Source: Takakia lepidozioides (lineage: Eukaryota; Streptophyta; Takakiopsida; Takakiales; Takakiaceae). From it: a DNA stretch of 64,000 nt. The translations under genes and the position numbers were made by a program. The stretch's first letter is position 1. Each line of letters begins with the position of its first letter. Positions 12,305 through 25,114 of the stretch are shown here, one piece after another. The notes beneath the pieces were generated by a model. The model was not told where the DNA came from, searched no databases, and saw only the letters and a list, made by a program, of their open reading frames with translations. The DNA lies in assembly GCA_030704615.1 (NCBI GenBank), contig CM060731.1, positions 66,384,756 through 66,448,755 of the forward strand, in the 5' to 3' direction.

Positions 12305-12470
12305 GGGCTGGTAGCTCAGCTGGTAAGTGCACAATGTGTCGCCCTGGTGGTTCAGGGCTCGAACCCGCTGCCCTGCGCGGTGTGTGGATTGTTCGTGACC
12401 AGGTGGTCTGGTGGTGATGTTCCCACCTGTGTGCCTAATGGATTATCTGAAAGGGGGTTAATTTTTCCCC
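12305..12470 (+). repeat. tRNA-derived SINE (5' head and body)
   Basis: The first ~70 bases read like a decayed tRNA gene: GGGCTGG, box A TAGCTCAGCTGG at 12,312-12,323 and box B around GGGCTCGAACCC at 12,355-12,366. The two acceptor arms do not pair, so it is not a working tRNA. A unique tail continues to about 12,470. Spacing of the boxes fits an RNA polymerase III promoter. The 3' end is uncertain. Confidence 0.6.
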
Positions 12471-13071
12471 CTCCCTCAGGGGCCTGAATTGTGAGCAGTC
12501 GCTCCCAGGTTTCCTTTTAAAATATATATACACATATATGTATATATAGTAAAACAGAATAAAATAGGCCTTGGTAGATGGATGGGAACAAAGTGGATGA
12601 TAAATGTGGTCTCGCAGCCGGAGAACGGAGAGCTTCTAGAGTGTAGACGAAGCTGCTGCCGACCAAAAAGCAGAAGCACACGTGCGGAGCACACGCCGTC
12701 GGGACTCGACAATGACGTGTGGTCAGATAAATGTTTTGTGTCGCTGTATCGCAGTGGGGATTAAGTTAGACCATCGGCTAATAGTAGACGACTGCGCTAC
12801 TCCGTTGACGAGCGTTAACATCTCGTCCATGTATCGACGTGAGATAGTTTGTGTTTCAGTCGGAGGGAGAGAGACGATGGAGAGAGGAGCAGAGATGCGG
12901 AGGCGATCGATTTTGCTGGCAGGGTTCGCAAATGCTGAAGGACGAACTGCGGGATGAGAGAGTGAGGCTTAGTACTTGATGCGAATGTAGCGCAACGGTG
13001 TCTTTCTTCCGCTATCTGCCTCGGTGGTTCTAGAAGAGAAAACCTCCGATTTCTTCCGTGTGTCGCTCTCC

Positions 13072-16000
13072 ATGGCAGGTATGGGGGGCACTTCAGCGGG
13101 GGGAGGTGGCTCAGGTCCGAAAATTCTTCTAGCGAAGCCCGCAGTTCCACGGGCGGAGGGGGCGGGAGGGGGAAGCGGCGCCGCTGGCATGGTGAAGCTG
13201 ATGCGCGATCGGGACGATGACAGTGCTGCCCGAGCTCGACTTCCCCACGGATCTCTCAACCTCTTGTCCGATTCGTGGGAATTCTTTCCTGATCGCCTTC
13301 TTCCTGTAAGTGCAAACCGTGGACCTTAAACCCTAACCCTAATTGAACACTCATGCTCGGACTCTGTTTTCAAACCTGTGTTGAGTTTTATTCGTCTTCA
13401 CCAAGTTCTTGCTTGATGAGGAAGTCTAGATTTGAATTAAGCCTGTATTTGATGGAGGGCACAGGTCATAGATTTTCACAGACCACGGAAAAACCTGAAG
13501 AGAAACTGGCATTGCATCTCTGGGCCTATTTATCAACCAGGAACGATCTTACTTTCCTGGTGTGTTTGTGTATGGCCCATCTCAATGTGTATCCTGGACA
13601 CCTGCATTCCCGAGTCGGATGTTCTGAAGACCAAGGAATCTTAAGTGTTCTCACAGCTCTGAAAACAAAGTGCTCACATCTACTAATAAGTCTGTAGCTC
13701 TAATTTGAATGTGCAGCTTATGTCAGATAATACAGATTTCACAGTGGTGGGTGTGCTTGGAGCGCCCGGCGTTGGGAAGTCCACTATAATGAATGAACTT
13801 TATGGATTCGATGGAACATCTTCAGGTGAGTGTGTACTGGATTATTATGATCGTCAAACAAGAGCTTCAATTCCTTGAAATTGGCAGCATCCTAACAAAG
13901 ATTATTGGATGATGGACATGATGGCTTACAGTAGATTTTGGTGCGTTCTATTCTTCAGTAACAACTACCATGTATCAATCATGTTTAGAAACTCCTTCCT
14001 ATTCATGCTGCTGTCTAATAGTGTGTCAAGAAGCGGCTATCACCACATTGTAGGACTCACTTTGGGTGCTGATATTGAAGGGTGTTGGTAGGAGTGTTGC
14101 CACCATTTTCATTGCAATCTGAGGAGACACGGGCTGCAGCTAGACACTGCTCTGTGGGCATTGAATTGCGTATGTCCGTTGAACGGTTCATTCTCCTGGA
14201 TACCCAGGTTTGTGTTATTTCTCTCCATATCTCATGTGCATTAGATTTGAGCTCATGCTTCACATTTATCAAAGCTGCACTGAGGACATGTATGCGTGGC
14301 CACTATGCCGGAGCAGTCTGAGCACCAGTTTGAAAACTCAGCATACCTAGACGTACATATATATATTTCTAGGATTATGACCTAATCTTTTGGGTTTCAT
14401 GATGTTGTGAAAACTGCTGGAACTTTTCTGGAGATTTATACGAAAGCTTTATTGCTTTCAGTAATGTCTGTTGTTTGTGGATGGATGCAGCCAGTTTTCA
14501 GTTCCTCCATGCTTGCAGATCTTATGCGTCCTGATGGATCGTCAGCCATCTCAGTAGTTGGTGGGGACTCCATGTCTGCTGAGCTTGCCCTGGAGCTAAT
14601 GGGGCTTCAGGTAGTACCGCTTTATTATATAGCAATGTACTGTTGTTTTGTGTTGCAGCTTGTTGTGCAGAAAGAGAGACAAAAAGGAAGGATATGGACT
14701 GACTTTTCGTCTGGTGTGGGGTTATCCAAATTACACCCATAGCTTGGTGTGTTCCTGTGTTCGGTCTGCCATGTCGTCCTCCTCGTCACCGAAGGCCTTC
14801 ATGACATCAGTCTTTGGCGCCTGATGCAAACTGTAGGCACTCTCTCTCACTCCCTCATTCCACATTGTACCTATGAGCATTCCCAGTGGATATTATAAAA
14901 TTTATTTTACTTTCCTTGTTCCCTCTTTCTTTCTCTCTCTCTTTGTTTAAGAAAGAGGAATCCTTGTAAGCAATGACTACTAGAGCTGATGTCTAGTTAT
15001 GAGACGGCATTCTTTTCTTGGTGTACAATGTGCTTTGTGGCCAATTAGAATTGCATGCAGCATGTGAAGATGTAGTTTGGTTTTCAATGCCACAACACTA
15101 TTCTGATCTCTAAAGTCGATTTGTCCTGGACAGGTGGAAATGCTGAAGCAGGGAATACCGGATCCATCAATCACAGCATTAGCTGGAAGCCATCCTCAAG
15201 CTCCGCTCACTTCCACAGTAGAAAAGGACGATGATGATAGCCTGCAAGATGAGCAACCAGATTTTTTTGCAGATGCTGTTTTTGTGCATACCAAGTTTGT
15301 GCCTAACCTTCTTTTGGTATTGTGGGGGCTAAGGCTCTTGAAAAAGGGGAGTGGTTGGATATGAGAGGGCTAGGGGAGTTCCATTTGACATTGCCACCCA
15401 CCCAGAAGGTGGTATAACCAGGGAGTCAGTAATGGTCAGGCTACAGCATCTGGAATGGTCAAAGACATGTAGATTTGAACTGGAATGTAGTCAATAGTGT
15501 AGGATTCCTTACCTTCCTGCTCACAATTTTTTTCCATTTGCAAGTTGAGCTCCCGCAGTATACAACGACCCACGTGACAGTGGCCATGTCCAGGGGGGTG
15601 GGACGGGGGAGGGAGAAAGCACACCTGGAATAGGCCTGACCAAAGCAGATAATTTTGGTGGTGTTGTAGGTTACATGAATCGGAGTGCACCTGGTCTGAA
15701 ATCTGGCGTTTGCAGTCTGCACTGTCTCTTTTCTTCCCAACGCCAGAATTTCGAAAAAACTCCGCCGTGCACTGTTTACCACAGTTCCAAGCTCATAATC
15801 AAGGGAGGAGTGCAATTGGTGGGCCACCAGAACGAGGCACCTCTCATTGTGAAGAAGGGGTCATATCACTCGGCAAATCCACACCTGCTGACAAGGTGGA
15901 CACTGAGAATGGACCTAGTTCCACAGATAATGGGGGCTTCCAGGGGAAAGAAGATGGAGGAGGACTTCGTTCATTTGACGATTCTACATTTGTGAATTTT

Positions 16001-16739
16001 TTTGTGCTTCCAGCGAAGGCGTCCAATGAGCTCAGTAAAAAGCAGCATGAGAGCTATTCTTCACTGCTCAAGCAGCTTCGAGACCAGGTGTCCCTTTATT
16101 TTTCTTTCCCTCTCACCCTTTCCACCTTTCTGATCTGTCCAAACTGTGTGTGGGGTCAACGATTTGAATGGCTTCCCTCTTGCTATGGCCACCATTACTT
16201 CAGGGTCACCTCCAACCAGAGTGACAAGTCGCATGTGTGCTCAGTTAAAGAGGGCTACCTTCTGCCTTTTAGGTATGTCAGTGTCACATCAAAAAGCAAC
16301 ATGCGACTGTTGTGGTGAGGGTCTTTCTTGTTATTCAAATTCTCAAGACCTTCGACATAGATCCCTAAATAATCCCTAAATAGTAGTGTTCAAGACTGTT
16401 GACCACAAAGGTAGTGAGTGGTTAAGACAAGGATGTATTGTGAGAAATGAGAACTTTTACCGAAACATGCCCCCTTACACATACAGCCAATGCCGTCATC
16501 CATAGTTTCGATGCTGAGGTCAGTCAAAGAAGTATCAACAAAATAAACAAGCTGATGACCTTTTTCTGGTGTTTGGGTTGGCTCAGGTGTTGGCAATGCC
16601 ACGCCGTCCATTTGCAAAACCTATGTCGGAACGTGATTGGCTAAGAAGTGCATTTCGAACCTGGGACCTAGTTAAAAAATCACCAGTGCTTGCTGATTAC
16701 AGTAAAATGCTTCAAGGTTCTGGGCTATATCGACGGTGA
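13072..16739 (+). CDS. SMG9: SMG9, SMG1-kinase regulator of nonsense-mediated decay
   Basis: SMG9 forms the SMG1C complex with SMG1 and SMG8 and controls UPF1 phosphorylation. Eight exons join in phase: 13072-13305, 13717-13825, 14092-14207, 14491-14610, 14743-14832, 15134-15316, 15716-16087 and 16587-16739, giving 458 residues. Residues 1-78 are Gly/Ala-rich and disordered. A P-loop GAPGVGKS sits at 93-100 after FTVVGVLG. The G-like domain continues with HCSVGIELRMS, RFILLDTQPVFS, LGVFLCSVCHVVLLVTEGLH, and FADAVFVHTK. A long polar insertion fills the first half of exon 7, followed by FFVLPAKAS. The C-terminus (RDWLRSAFRTWDLVKKSP) is the conserved SMG9 tail. The donor of exon 6 (15,316) is the least certain junction. 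A CCCTAACCCTAA telobox lies in intron 1 at 13,330, as often seen near plant housekeeping promoters. Confidence 0.92.
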
Positions 16740-17620
16740 CTTGATCGTCACAGGTATTTTGAGACATTCTAACCAAGGCTAAACTTCCATATGTGCAAGT
16801 TCAAAACAAGCCAATTCTGGGTTGTGTGTACTCATGGACCTTTCCCTGTCTAATGTTTGTGGCTGTAGACCTGCCCAATCTTTGACTAGATGCACTCATG
16901 ATATCTGAAACTTGAGAGGCACTTGGCAGTTGTGACCGTCCCACAGTACAATGTTAATTGGTGGTGTCATGCAACTGCAGCAGAGATGACTATATTACCA
17001 GCTGAGTCCCCAAATATTGGTTTGTGACTGATGGTTCTCAGAGGCCAGGCTAGTCCTACATTAGTTATTTAGTAACCAGGTAGTCTGGGAATTGAGGTTT
17101 CTTCAAACACCAATAGACAGTGGTTTGTAGAGGGTATAGCCATGGCCAAGCAGAGTTCAACTATTTCACTGCACTGACAATGCATCTTTTGATGTTAAAC
17201 TTTGTCTGCCAACACATTAGTGATATAATGTCCCTGAACTATGGTAGGTCATTACCAATGTTGGGCGGTTATTTGAGTGATAATTGGCGATTGCAGTTGC
17301 TTCACATTTTAGGAAACTTCTATTTGCAGTTATTAAAATTTTTGACTAGATATAACCTACGGTTCCAGTTAGTTGCAAAAACCTTAGATAATCTACGGTT
17401 TTCAGCAAATAATCGTGGGTATTGGGTGGTTCCTTAAGGGAAGACACTAGACATAGGATGGGAGTTAAATGCGCCTGTGGGCCTACAGGCCGGGACGCCC
17501 TTGGTGGGGCTTGCAATCAAATCTCCACCTCACCTCAGCCTCGCCCTTGTGCCAGTATTATTGAATAAACATTAAATTTTTGGTTATTGGCAAGAAAGTG
17601 GCTTGGTGTTAGGGGGCATT
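16740..17620. other. Intergenic 3' flank of SMG9
   Basis: AT-rich, low-complexity sequence with only short ORFs; nothing recognisable. Confidence 0.5.
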
Positions 17621-17635
17621 GATTCATATTGAAGG

Positions 17636-18010
17636 GGTTCCTTTGTTCAAACTTCCCTTGTTTCCGCTCCCCTATTATTGCTTCTGCTCCCTTGTGTTCA
17701 TGCTCCCACCTTACTGCTGTCCTGCTCTTTCCCTTGTTAGCGCTCCCCAGTTACTACTCCCACACCCCTGTGTTATTGCTCCCACTTGCCCTTCCTCATA
17801 ATTATTATAGGGGGCCAGTCTTTCTGACACAGCAGACACACAGGGGCACATGTCTTTCTTGCATCCCCAGAAGCAGCAGTCCAAGAAAAGGGAGCGGGGG
17901 AGTTGTAACAAGGGAGTGGGGAACAAGGGAGCAGGAGAACGGAAATATGGGAATGACACAACGGGAGCAAAGGATGGGGAACATGGAGCAGGGGAACTGG
18001 GCGTGAAGTA
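17636..18010. repeat. Inverted pair of minisatellite-like arrays (GCTCCC / GGGAGC)
   Basis: The left arm (about 17,640-17,795) is pyrimidine-rich with many degenerate units built on GCTCCC and CCCTTGTT. The right arm (about 17,875-18,010) is purine-rich with the complementary GGGAGC and AACAAGGG units. The arms are separated by a unique ~75-base centre, so transcripts could fold into a long hairpin. Several open frames cross it only because it is low in complexity. Confidence 0.65.
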
Positions 18011-18892
18011 CGAAGGAGACGTGGTACAGGGGTAGGGATTTGACTGCAAACCCCGAGGGGCCTCTCCAACTCGCTCTGATGATCGTACTGGCAAGGCTCG
18101 TCCACGCACATTCAACTCCCACCCAATGTCTAGTGCAAACGCGCAAACCTTCTTTACAAGGTTCTTTGCCGGGTTATTTGCATGCCCAACCTCCACTAGT
18201 TCCTAAACTGACCGGTTACTTCATTTTTTCACCTCTGCCGGTCATATAGATATGTACACACACCTATAATCGGATAGGTAGCTCCGATTAGAGAGATAAA
18301 ATAATCGCCCAACATTGGTCATTACGTACTTCAATCTCTAGATGAAAATGCCAACAGAAGTAAATTTAACTCATCCTTCTAGGTCTTGATTTGCAGCTAG
18401 CCCCTATGCAAGGAGGATATCTTCACAGAAGTATTATCCCAGCAAGTATCGAGATACATTTAAGGTAGTGCAGTCCCAATAAGTGCAGATGGTGAAAGTG
18501 TCAGGGTATCGCCGGTGTGGCTATAATGGGTGGTACAGAGTCCTGACTCAAGAAACCAATCAGCTCACCCGTCCTCCAGAACATAATTCTCACCCTTCAG
18601 CGCATACCTGACACTCATAATTTGAACGACACAAGCAACTGCCAGAAAAAAAATGTTGCCACGTAAGGTTCACAAAAGATTGGGTACAAGGCCATCCCAT
18701 AGATGCTGCCGACTTGGACATATGTCGTTTAGTAATCTCTGCATGCTGTCTGACACAGTTGCTGAGGTTCCATTCTTGTCAATTCCTTTCTCCGGTACAT
18801 GATGCAGCCTCTGATTACATGCCAGCGATCAAGTCAATATTTTGTTCAAGAAATGGGTAGCAACTTGGAAGACACTACAACACTGAGTCAGG
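18011..18892. other. Intergenic, 3' side of the PTAR1-type gene
   Basis: No gene recognised. An AG microsatellite begins at about 18,896, next to the likely end of the PTAR1-type coding sequence. Confidence 0.5.
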
Positions 18893-21800
18893 TTAGAGAG
18901 AGAGAGAGAGATCACAACTCACCAATGAGAAGATCCACAGCTTATAGGCGGCTGCGAACTCACATTGACTGGTTGCGTCCCCGATAAGGTCAGAGTTGCA
19001 TACGGTCATGCAGAAGTCTGCAAACTGAAGTTCCTTCCTTGCAAGTTCCATTGCTTCCTCAAGGTGCTCTTGCTCATAGGCTCTTTTGGTAACACTAGTT
19101 GGTCTAGAATCTGGCTGTAAAAGCTTGCAATGGCTCAAGCCACGGAGTAGAAAACGTCGATGAACCCACAATGCCTGTGACATCAACTGGCTTGTCAGCT
19201 CAATAATCATGAAAAACATACAGTAGTTGAAGGAAAAGGAAAATGTTAAGCTGAGGGGGCATGTGAAGGTTGGCACAACAGGACCAGGACTCCCATATTT
19301 TGGTTGTTACATTGCATTGAGTCTGCTCGTGAAGGATGACAACTTTAGAAAGGTGTTACCTCCCGCCCAATATAGCGCTTGATCAACTCCTCGTTCCAAC
19401 ACAGCTCCTCCTGCACTTCAAGACATGAATCAGTACAAGAGATGATTAAGTGAAGGCACAGATGCCAGAATAGTTGGCTTACCATCCTGACAGGATGAAA
19501 GAAAACACAATAGTGCATATATTGGGAATTCATAATCATTCTCTGAATTGTCAAAAGTTGGCTACTTCTACTTATCATATGCAAAGATTACCTTCCATAA
19601 CCTTGCCAAACTCTGCAGGTCTTCAGAGCCAGCAGAACACAAGCTCGCCGCTCCTTTCTCAAGTTCCCCAATTGGCACAGCCTTTGCTTGGAGTAAACGC
19701 AATAGCAAACACTGCAATGTTCCGCAGAACCACAGCCTCCCATTAGTTGAACTACAGACAGTAAAGCAGCACTAAAAGCTCCAGTGAAACATGCACAAGG
19801 AAATCAGGTCAACATCAATCCAGGTTGACAGGGGGTACTAAGCACCTACTTTCCAAATATATAATTACACTGGAGCTACAAACCAGGTGTTGAGCCGCAC
19901 ATTACAGACACCCAAAGGTTTGAGCATTCCAGAGGAGAACAACAGAAAGAAGGTTCTCGATATTGGGTCAGATAGGCTTCAGCCTTCTACTCAGGGACAG
20001 GCATACACTGCAACGAAAAGGTGCAGCTCTGCCACTTCTATTGACATGAAATGTATGAGTCTCTGCACAGTGCCCAGACAACTCCCTTGCTTGTAGTCTC
20101 ACCCTGCGGTAGTGAAAGCAGCAATTATCTGCTACATGGGATTCTGCCCACAGTTTTGACTTTTGCAACTCCGCTAAAACCTGCACAAACAGAAAAGTTG
20201 TGAGGTAATCGAGAGAATATTTTCCCTTCTAGAAAGAGTAACTGAACGCAGAAACATTTTCTGAGAGGAAGAAAAGTCATTTCATGTGCTTCTGGGTGAG
20301 AGAGGCAGCCAAACAAGTCCACAGATGAAAAGGTCTGCATCGAAACACATACCTGTGAGAGTGACATCCGTGAGAGGAGCCAGCAGCGATGCCGCCAAGC
20401 ACGATAGTTCATGGTAGACCTCTGCCACACCAATCAAGCATTCGGCTGTGAGCCACTTCAGTGTCTGCACCAGCACAAGGAAGAAATGAGCAAAGAAGGC
20501 CCAGTCTAGAACTCCCTCTCTTCTACAAAGTAGCTAGGATGAGTATACAGCTGAACTTCCAAGAACCACTGGTTTTGTACTGCTCATTGATACGCTCAAC
20601 ATTATGATAAACGTGCCCACTGTGCAAAGAATGACATTAGTTTAAGTGTCCACTTTCTCATCTGTGCATACTATGCTTCTGATGTACAGTGTATAGTAAT
20701 ATGTGAGAATACTAGGACACTTTTGTCTATCAATGTCACTAAAATTGGAGGGAAAATTTTAATACAATTATATGCTCCCATTGAGGCCCTGTTCCTCATT
20801 CCTTGCCTTTCTGGTCTCCAGACTGGGTACCACACTTCAGTCATGAGGTTGCTACAAACACACTCGCAAGTGTAGTGCAGAGAGGACAAACAAATACAGG
20901 AACATGGGCACAACAAGTCGGAGAGGGAGAGAGAGAAAGGCTCTACCCCTGCAATGAGCTCCACAAGCTTGGAATCGCCCTCCAGAATGCAGTCCAATGT
21001 CTTAAAATTAACGCCATCAGCGACCATTCGATTTATCACCCATCGTCTGCACACAACACTGCCTAGTGACTCCCCAGGCAAATCCAGTACTGCAAGAAAG
21101 AGATCCATGGATGTCTAATGCAAAGACTCTAATCAGACACAGACACAAGTACATACATACAAATGGGAATGCAATGATAGATTTTCCACATGCCTATCTC
21201 ATTGAAAAATGAAGCTGGCAGCTTCCACTAATCTGCCTTGGGATTTTGCCTTGTCCTAAGATATATGCGTGTCCACACATATTATATTTATTACGCATCC
21301 GTCTTTGCACAATGAAACATATAGGAAGCACCTACAGTTAAAAAGGTAGCACAAGCAGATAGTGGTAAAGGGAACATGGCCAACAAAGTGCAGGAAGCAA
21401 GTAAGCAATTAGGATTTGTTATTATCTTCACCACGTGTGAACCAACTAAGAGCTTTCTAGGAGGAGAGACAAACCTGTGAGCCCATGTCTCTTCGCTCTT
21501 GGACCCATATGATAACACCATGCTGGCCAAGCGCAGCTCTGCAATCAAAGAACTCTCACTGCTTGCCAAGCTTGAAAGAATGAGCTTTCTGCAACCCAAG
21601 AGTACGTCAGAGCAACAAGCCAGAGGTAACATGGTTGCTAACCCAAAACTTATCTCTTAGGCTGACATATCAGAAAGGACTATGTTGCACAACTGAGATT
21701 GCACTCAACGTTTTGAGCATTTGAGTAATAGTAATTTCCACCAGCCATTCTGATTTCAGGTTCTTGTCACCAGTCATTCTGGCATTGCAGCCAGAAGGAC

Positions 21801-24374
21801 AGGAAAGCATCATTCTGACATAGAAAGGAGTGCATCTAACAACTAGAGAGAGAGAGGAGACAGAGGGAGACAGAACCTCAAATTCCAAGCAGTTGCAAAG
21901 TCGCAGTTCACAATTATCAAAGCTCTCGTGAATCTCATCAACTTCTCCTCTAAGGCAGCCTTCCTACCCTCCCATGTCTGCTCCATAGTTTGTCCATTCC
22001 TTTTCACCATTTCTAGGCCCACCGTGCCACCAGTCTGCTTTTCCTGGGAGAAAGACAGGCACTCTTTGGCTACACCTGTTTCCTTCAAGAAATCAGTATA
22101 ATCTTTGCGGTGGACTACAAACGCTGCCTTTGCTGCTTTATAAAGAGGCATAAGGGTGGGCATTGCAATCGCAAGCTTATGATGGGCACACCAGAATGCT
22201 GATTTCTCATATGGTATTTCACTACTGCTAACTCCATTGCTGACATCCCCGTCCCAGTTGTTTGCACCTGACTTGGCGTCCATTTCTTGACCTTCATTTC
22301 TTTGAGAGCAATCCTCCGATTGTTGCAACGGCTCTGCTACTGCCTCTTGACCCTTGGGTTTTCTCTTCATCTTTATAAAAAAGGGTTTACTACCATCCAA
22401 TGAGATGGATTTTTCAAGAGAATGCAAGCTGGCAAGCTGAGATGGATGAACAAAGCCCAGTTCATCACTGCAAACACAACATAAAACTTACATTAATACA
22501 AACGAAGAGGTTCGTTTCAAAGCACCGGAGAGAGAGAACGTACTCATCAGACATTGTTTGCCGTAGCCTTGTGGCCATTGACCCCACGCCCAGTTTGAGC
22601 CGAACACCAGAGAGAGAGAGAGATGGTTTGTTAGTTCTGCTGCAAGCAAGCTCGGAAGCAGCAGGCAAATAAGGTCATCACCACACAATGAACAAGTGAT
22701 AGACTCGTCCTAGATGACTTGGCAGTAGAATGGTGGCTGGTCAGTACATAGTTGAGGTTTCGTGTGTTTCTGTATGTGGTTCGTACAATATGGCGTAATT
22801 ACAGGCTAGGAAAAAGTGTAGTTAGGATATTGGCAAACCCAGAGCCTTATTGCAACCTGGTAACTAACACAAGCAAACACTGAAACCTTCCAAGCTGATG
22901 CCATCACAAAAGGTGGCTTCATGTAAGCCTCATTGTTCACAGCAGGTTTACTCATAGAGAATGTACACAAAACATTTGTAAATGCTTGCTCGAACAAGCC
23001 TAAAACGGCGATGGGCTCTCTTGCTTTGGCAAAACATAAGAGGAGGAGAAGTAAGGGGCATGACTCAGCACAACACCAATCGGAGCCTTGACACGGTGTA
23101 AGGTCCTTTGACCACATTTTCTCCATTGACTTGAACATGTTGCAAAGTCTCTCTCTACAAGAGAGCCAACAAACTCTGTGACAAGGAAAGAATCTAGTTG
23201 ATGTAGTGACCTTAACAAAAGAGCATCCTACTTGATTAGGATGGAACACTCGGTCTCATTGTCATCCAGTTCTGAAAGCAAGCATTGTGTGGTAACTATG
23301 TACAAAAGTCCATAACCAACCAGCCTGGGCCAACTCATGACAACAACCTGGTCAAAAGATCAACCAAGCTTTCATGTCAATGTCTGCCATTCATAAAAGC
23401 TGAGAATTAGGGTGGACAACTACCCTTATACTTCCCATCAACATTGTACCTTCCCCATTTGTGTATGCCATTCACTAACCATGGTTCAGGAGTACTCGAC
23501 ATACTAGACTTTTGTGTCCAATGAGCCTGGAATTGGCTGGGCTCACTACTAAAGATCAAGTTTCAAGTGCACAACAATTATTCCAAAGCATTCTTCTGCT
23601 GCAGGATTGAACACCTCTCTGGCAAATAACCAACTTTCTCAGATCACTTCTTCCATGTAGCAGAAGAGTAACGATGGAAAACAAACCAACCTCATGTCTT
23701 GGGGAAATTGATCAAATTTGAAGTCTTCTATGTTATCTGGATAAGGATCTGCTATCCCCTTGAATTATGGAATGCTTATCCAATAATATAGTAAGGAGAT
23801 ACAAAGAGGAGAAGAGAATATCATCTCATCACAAGGCCTCATTCAGTATTCTGGGAGTAGTCTCATACCCTCAGTCATCTTTTTAGTTTTGACCACAAAC
23901 CAAGCCTGACAAGACGATTACAATATCCCTTAGAGATACCGGAGGAAGGGCTACTACGGAATCTGCTCACGCTCATGCACAGTGCTCGTGAACAGATGAG
24001 GAATTTGCATCCTTGTGGTACCCAAATTCCGAAGGGGGAAGAAAACTGGAGACAATGTACTTGCTGTAGATGCAGCTCATCGTAGCATTGAGTGGATCTT
24101 CGAGGATAGAAATAATAAGAATCTGAATGAATGAGAATAATGAAATTAACTTCGAATTTCAGGGAGGGAAAAACCAGCATATCGGGAGATGAGGAAAAGC
24201 AAGTAAAAACTACCCTCAATGTTTACACAGAAAACAGAACGTCAATCAAAGTCACCAAAGAAGCATTACGGGAAGAGGGTTGGTGGCGTACATGAAAGGA
24301 TCGGATTCCAGGATATAATCCAGCTGTGTGAGAAACCGCAGCCCCCATTGCGGATCATCTTCCTCATCGGCCAT
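18893..24374 (-). CDS. PTAR1: PTAR1-type protein prenyltransferase alpha-repeat protein
   Basis: Homologue of PTAR1, an alpha-subunit-like partner of GGTase III in animals; the plant version is little studied. Nine exons join in phase on the minus strand: 24374-24292, 22467-21877, 21588-21475, 21046-20947, 20421-20353, 20180-20103, 19711-19592, 19410-19360 and 19174-18893, giving about 495 residues. The start MADEEDDPQWGLRFLTQLDY runs into DELGFVHPSQL across a 1.8-kb first intron. Prenyltransferase alpha repeats are visible as ATAWNLR (~218-224), SYGSKSEETWAHRR (~250-263), MNYRAWRHRCWLLS (~300-313), CFHYRR (~340-345) and WNEELIKRYIGRE joined to ALWVHRRFL (~390-412). The last exon reads to a TAA at 18,893 through an AG-repeat-encoded tail (LSLSL). 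A GT donor at 18,922 could instead lead to another exon, so the C-terminus is uncertain. Confidence 0.87.
22537..22622 (+). repeat. Short interspersed repeat, copy 1
   Basis: A roughly 80-base unit running from GTACTCATCAGAC through GTAGCCTTGTGGCCATTGAC to GCCCAGTTTGAGC, ending in an AG run. Similar units occur at 43,211, 43,357, 44,331 and, inverted, 46,995; part of it recurs near 26,036-26,085. This copy lies in intron 1 of the PTAR1-type gene. The class is unknown. Confidence 0.7.
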
Positions 24375-25110
24375 GGCTGCCCTGCTGATTGTATGGGGCT
24401 TGGTGAGAGGAAGATCTGCCCCTATTCGACCAGATCAGACAAGCAAATTAACAATGAGGCCAGAACAACCATGGCATATAGACGAGATCCTAAATCATCC
24501 CCTGCCAAGGCATGTGGGAACGCAAGAAGACAAAGACATAGATCAGATGTAGTACAACCCTGCAAAGGTGCAACAGCACTAGACAGATTAATAGAGAGAC
24601 GGAGAGGAAGGGGAAGACGGGTGGCTGATATAGAGATGCTTCCAGCACTACTGGACCTGTAATCTTAGAGCTTAACGGAGTTTACTGTTAAATAGAGATA
24701 CTCTTGAGTACGACGTCAGTGCAGAAGCGCGATATCACGCGACTTCGTTGATCAAAGGATGCAGATGTTGTGGAAATCCGCCTGGGACAAACCTCTCGTC
24801 CATTTCTTGACGTCAAGAACACAGAGTCGTCCCTTTGTCGGACGACAATCGGGCGTTTGAAAAAAAAGAGAGCTCTCTGAGAGTGAGACACTAGTACAGC
24901 AGAAATCGAAAGTGACAGTGGCATCCTCTCGTCGCAGGCGACTTCTCTTGCTCAAACCCACGCTGCATCAATGTATCTAGAGCTCGTTAATGTCATGTCG
25001 GTTTCAATTGATCAGCTTCTCTCTTTCTCCTCCCGTGAGTGGCTCTCACAAGTTCAAATCCTCGGAATACTCCGTCTCCACAATACAATACATTGGCACT
25101 TCATAGGAGG
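24375..25110. other. 5' flank of the PTAR1-type gene
   Basis: Holds the upstream region of the PTAR1-type gene and the approach to the SMG9 pseudogene. No coding sequence is supported. Confidence 0.5.
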
Positions 25111-25114
25111 TCCT

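Noticed and set aside
12305-12376. Functional tRNA gene
   Set aside because: Box A and B are good but the acceptor and other stems do not pair; fits a SINE head better.
17711-18196. 161-codon minus-strand ORF
   Set aside because: Runs across the GGGAGC minisatellite arm, which lacks stops in several frames because of its composition.
20353-20476. Longer frame through helix-like sequence TLKWLTAECLIG
   Set aside because: That frame is not in phase with exon 4. The exon starting at 20,421 gives MNYRAWRHRCWLLS, the real alpha repeat, in phase on both sides.
24219-24662. 147-codon plus-strand ORF
   Set aside because: Antisense to the first exon and 5' flank of the PTAR1-type gene; the opposite strand has the conserved N-terminus.
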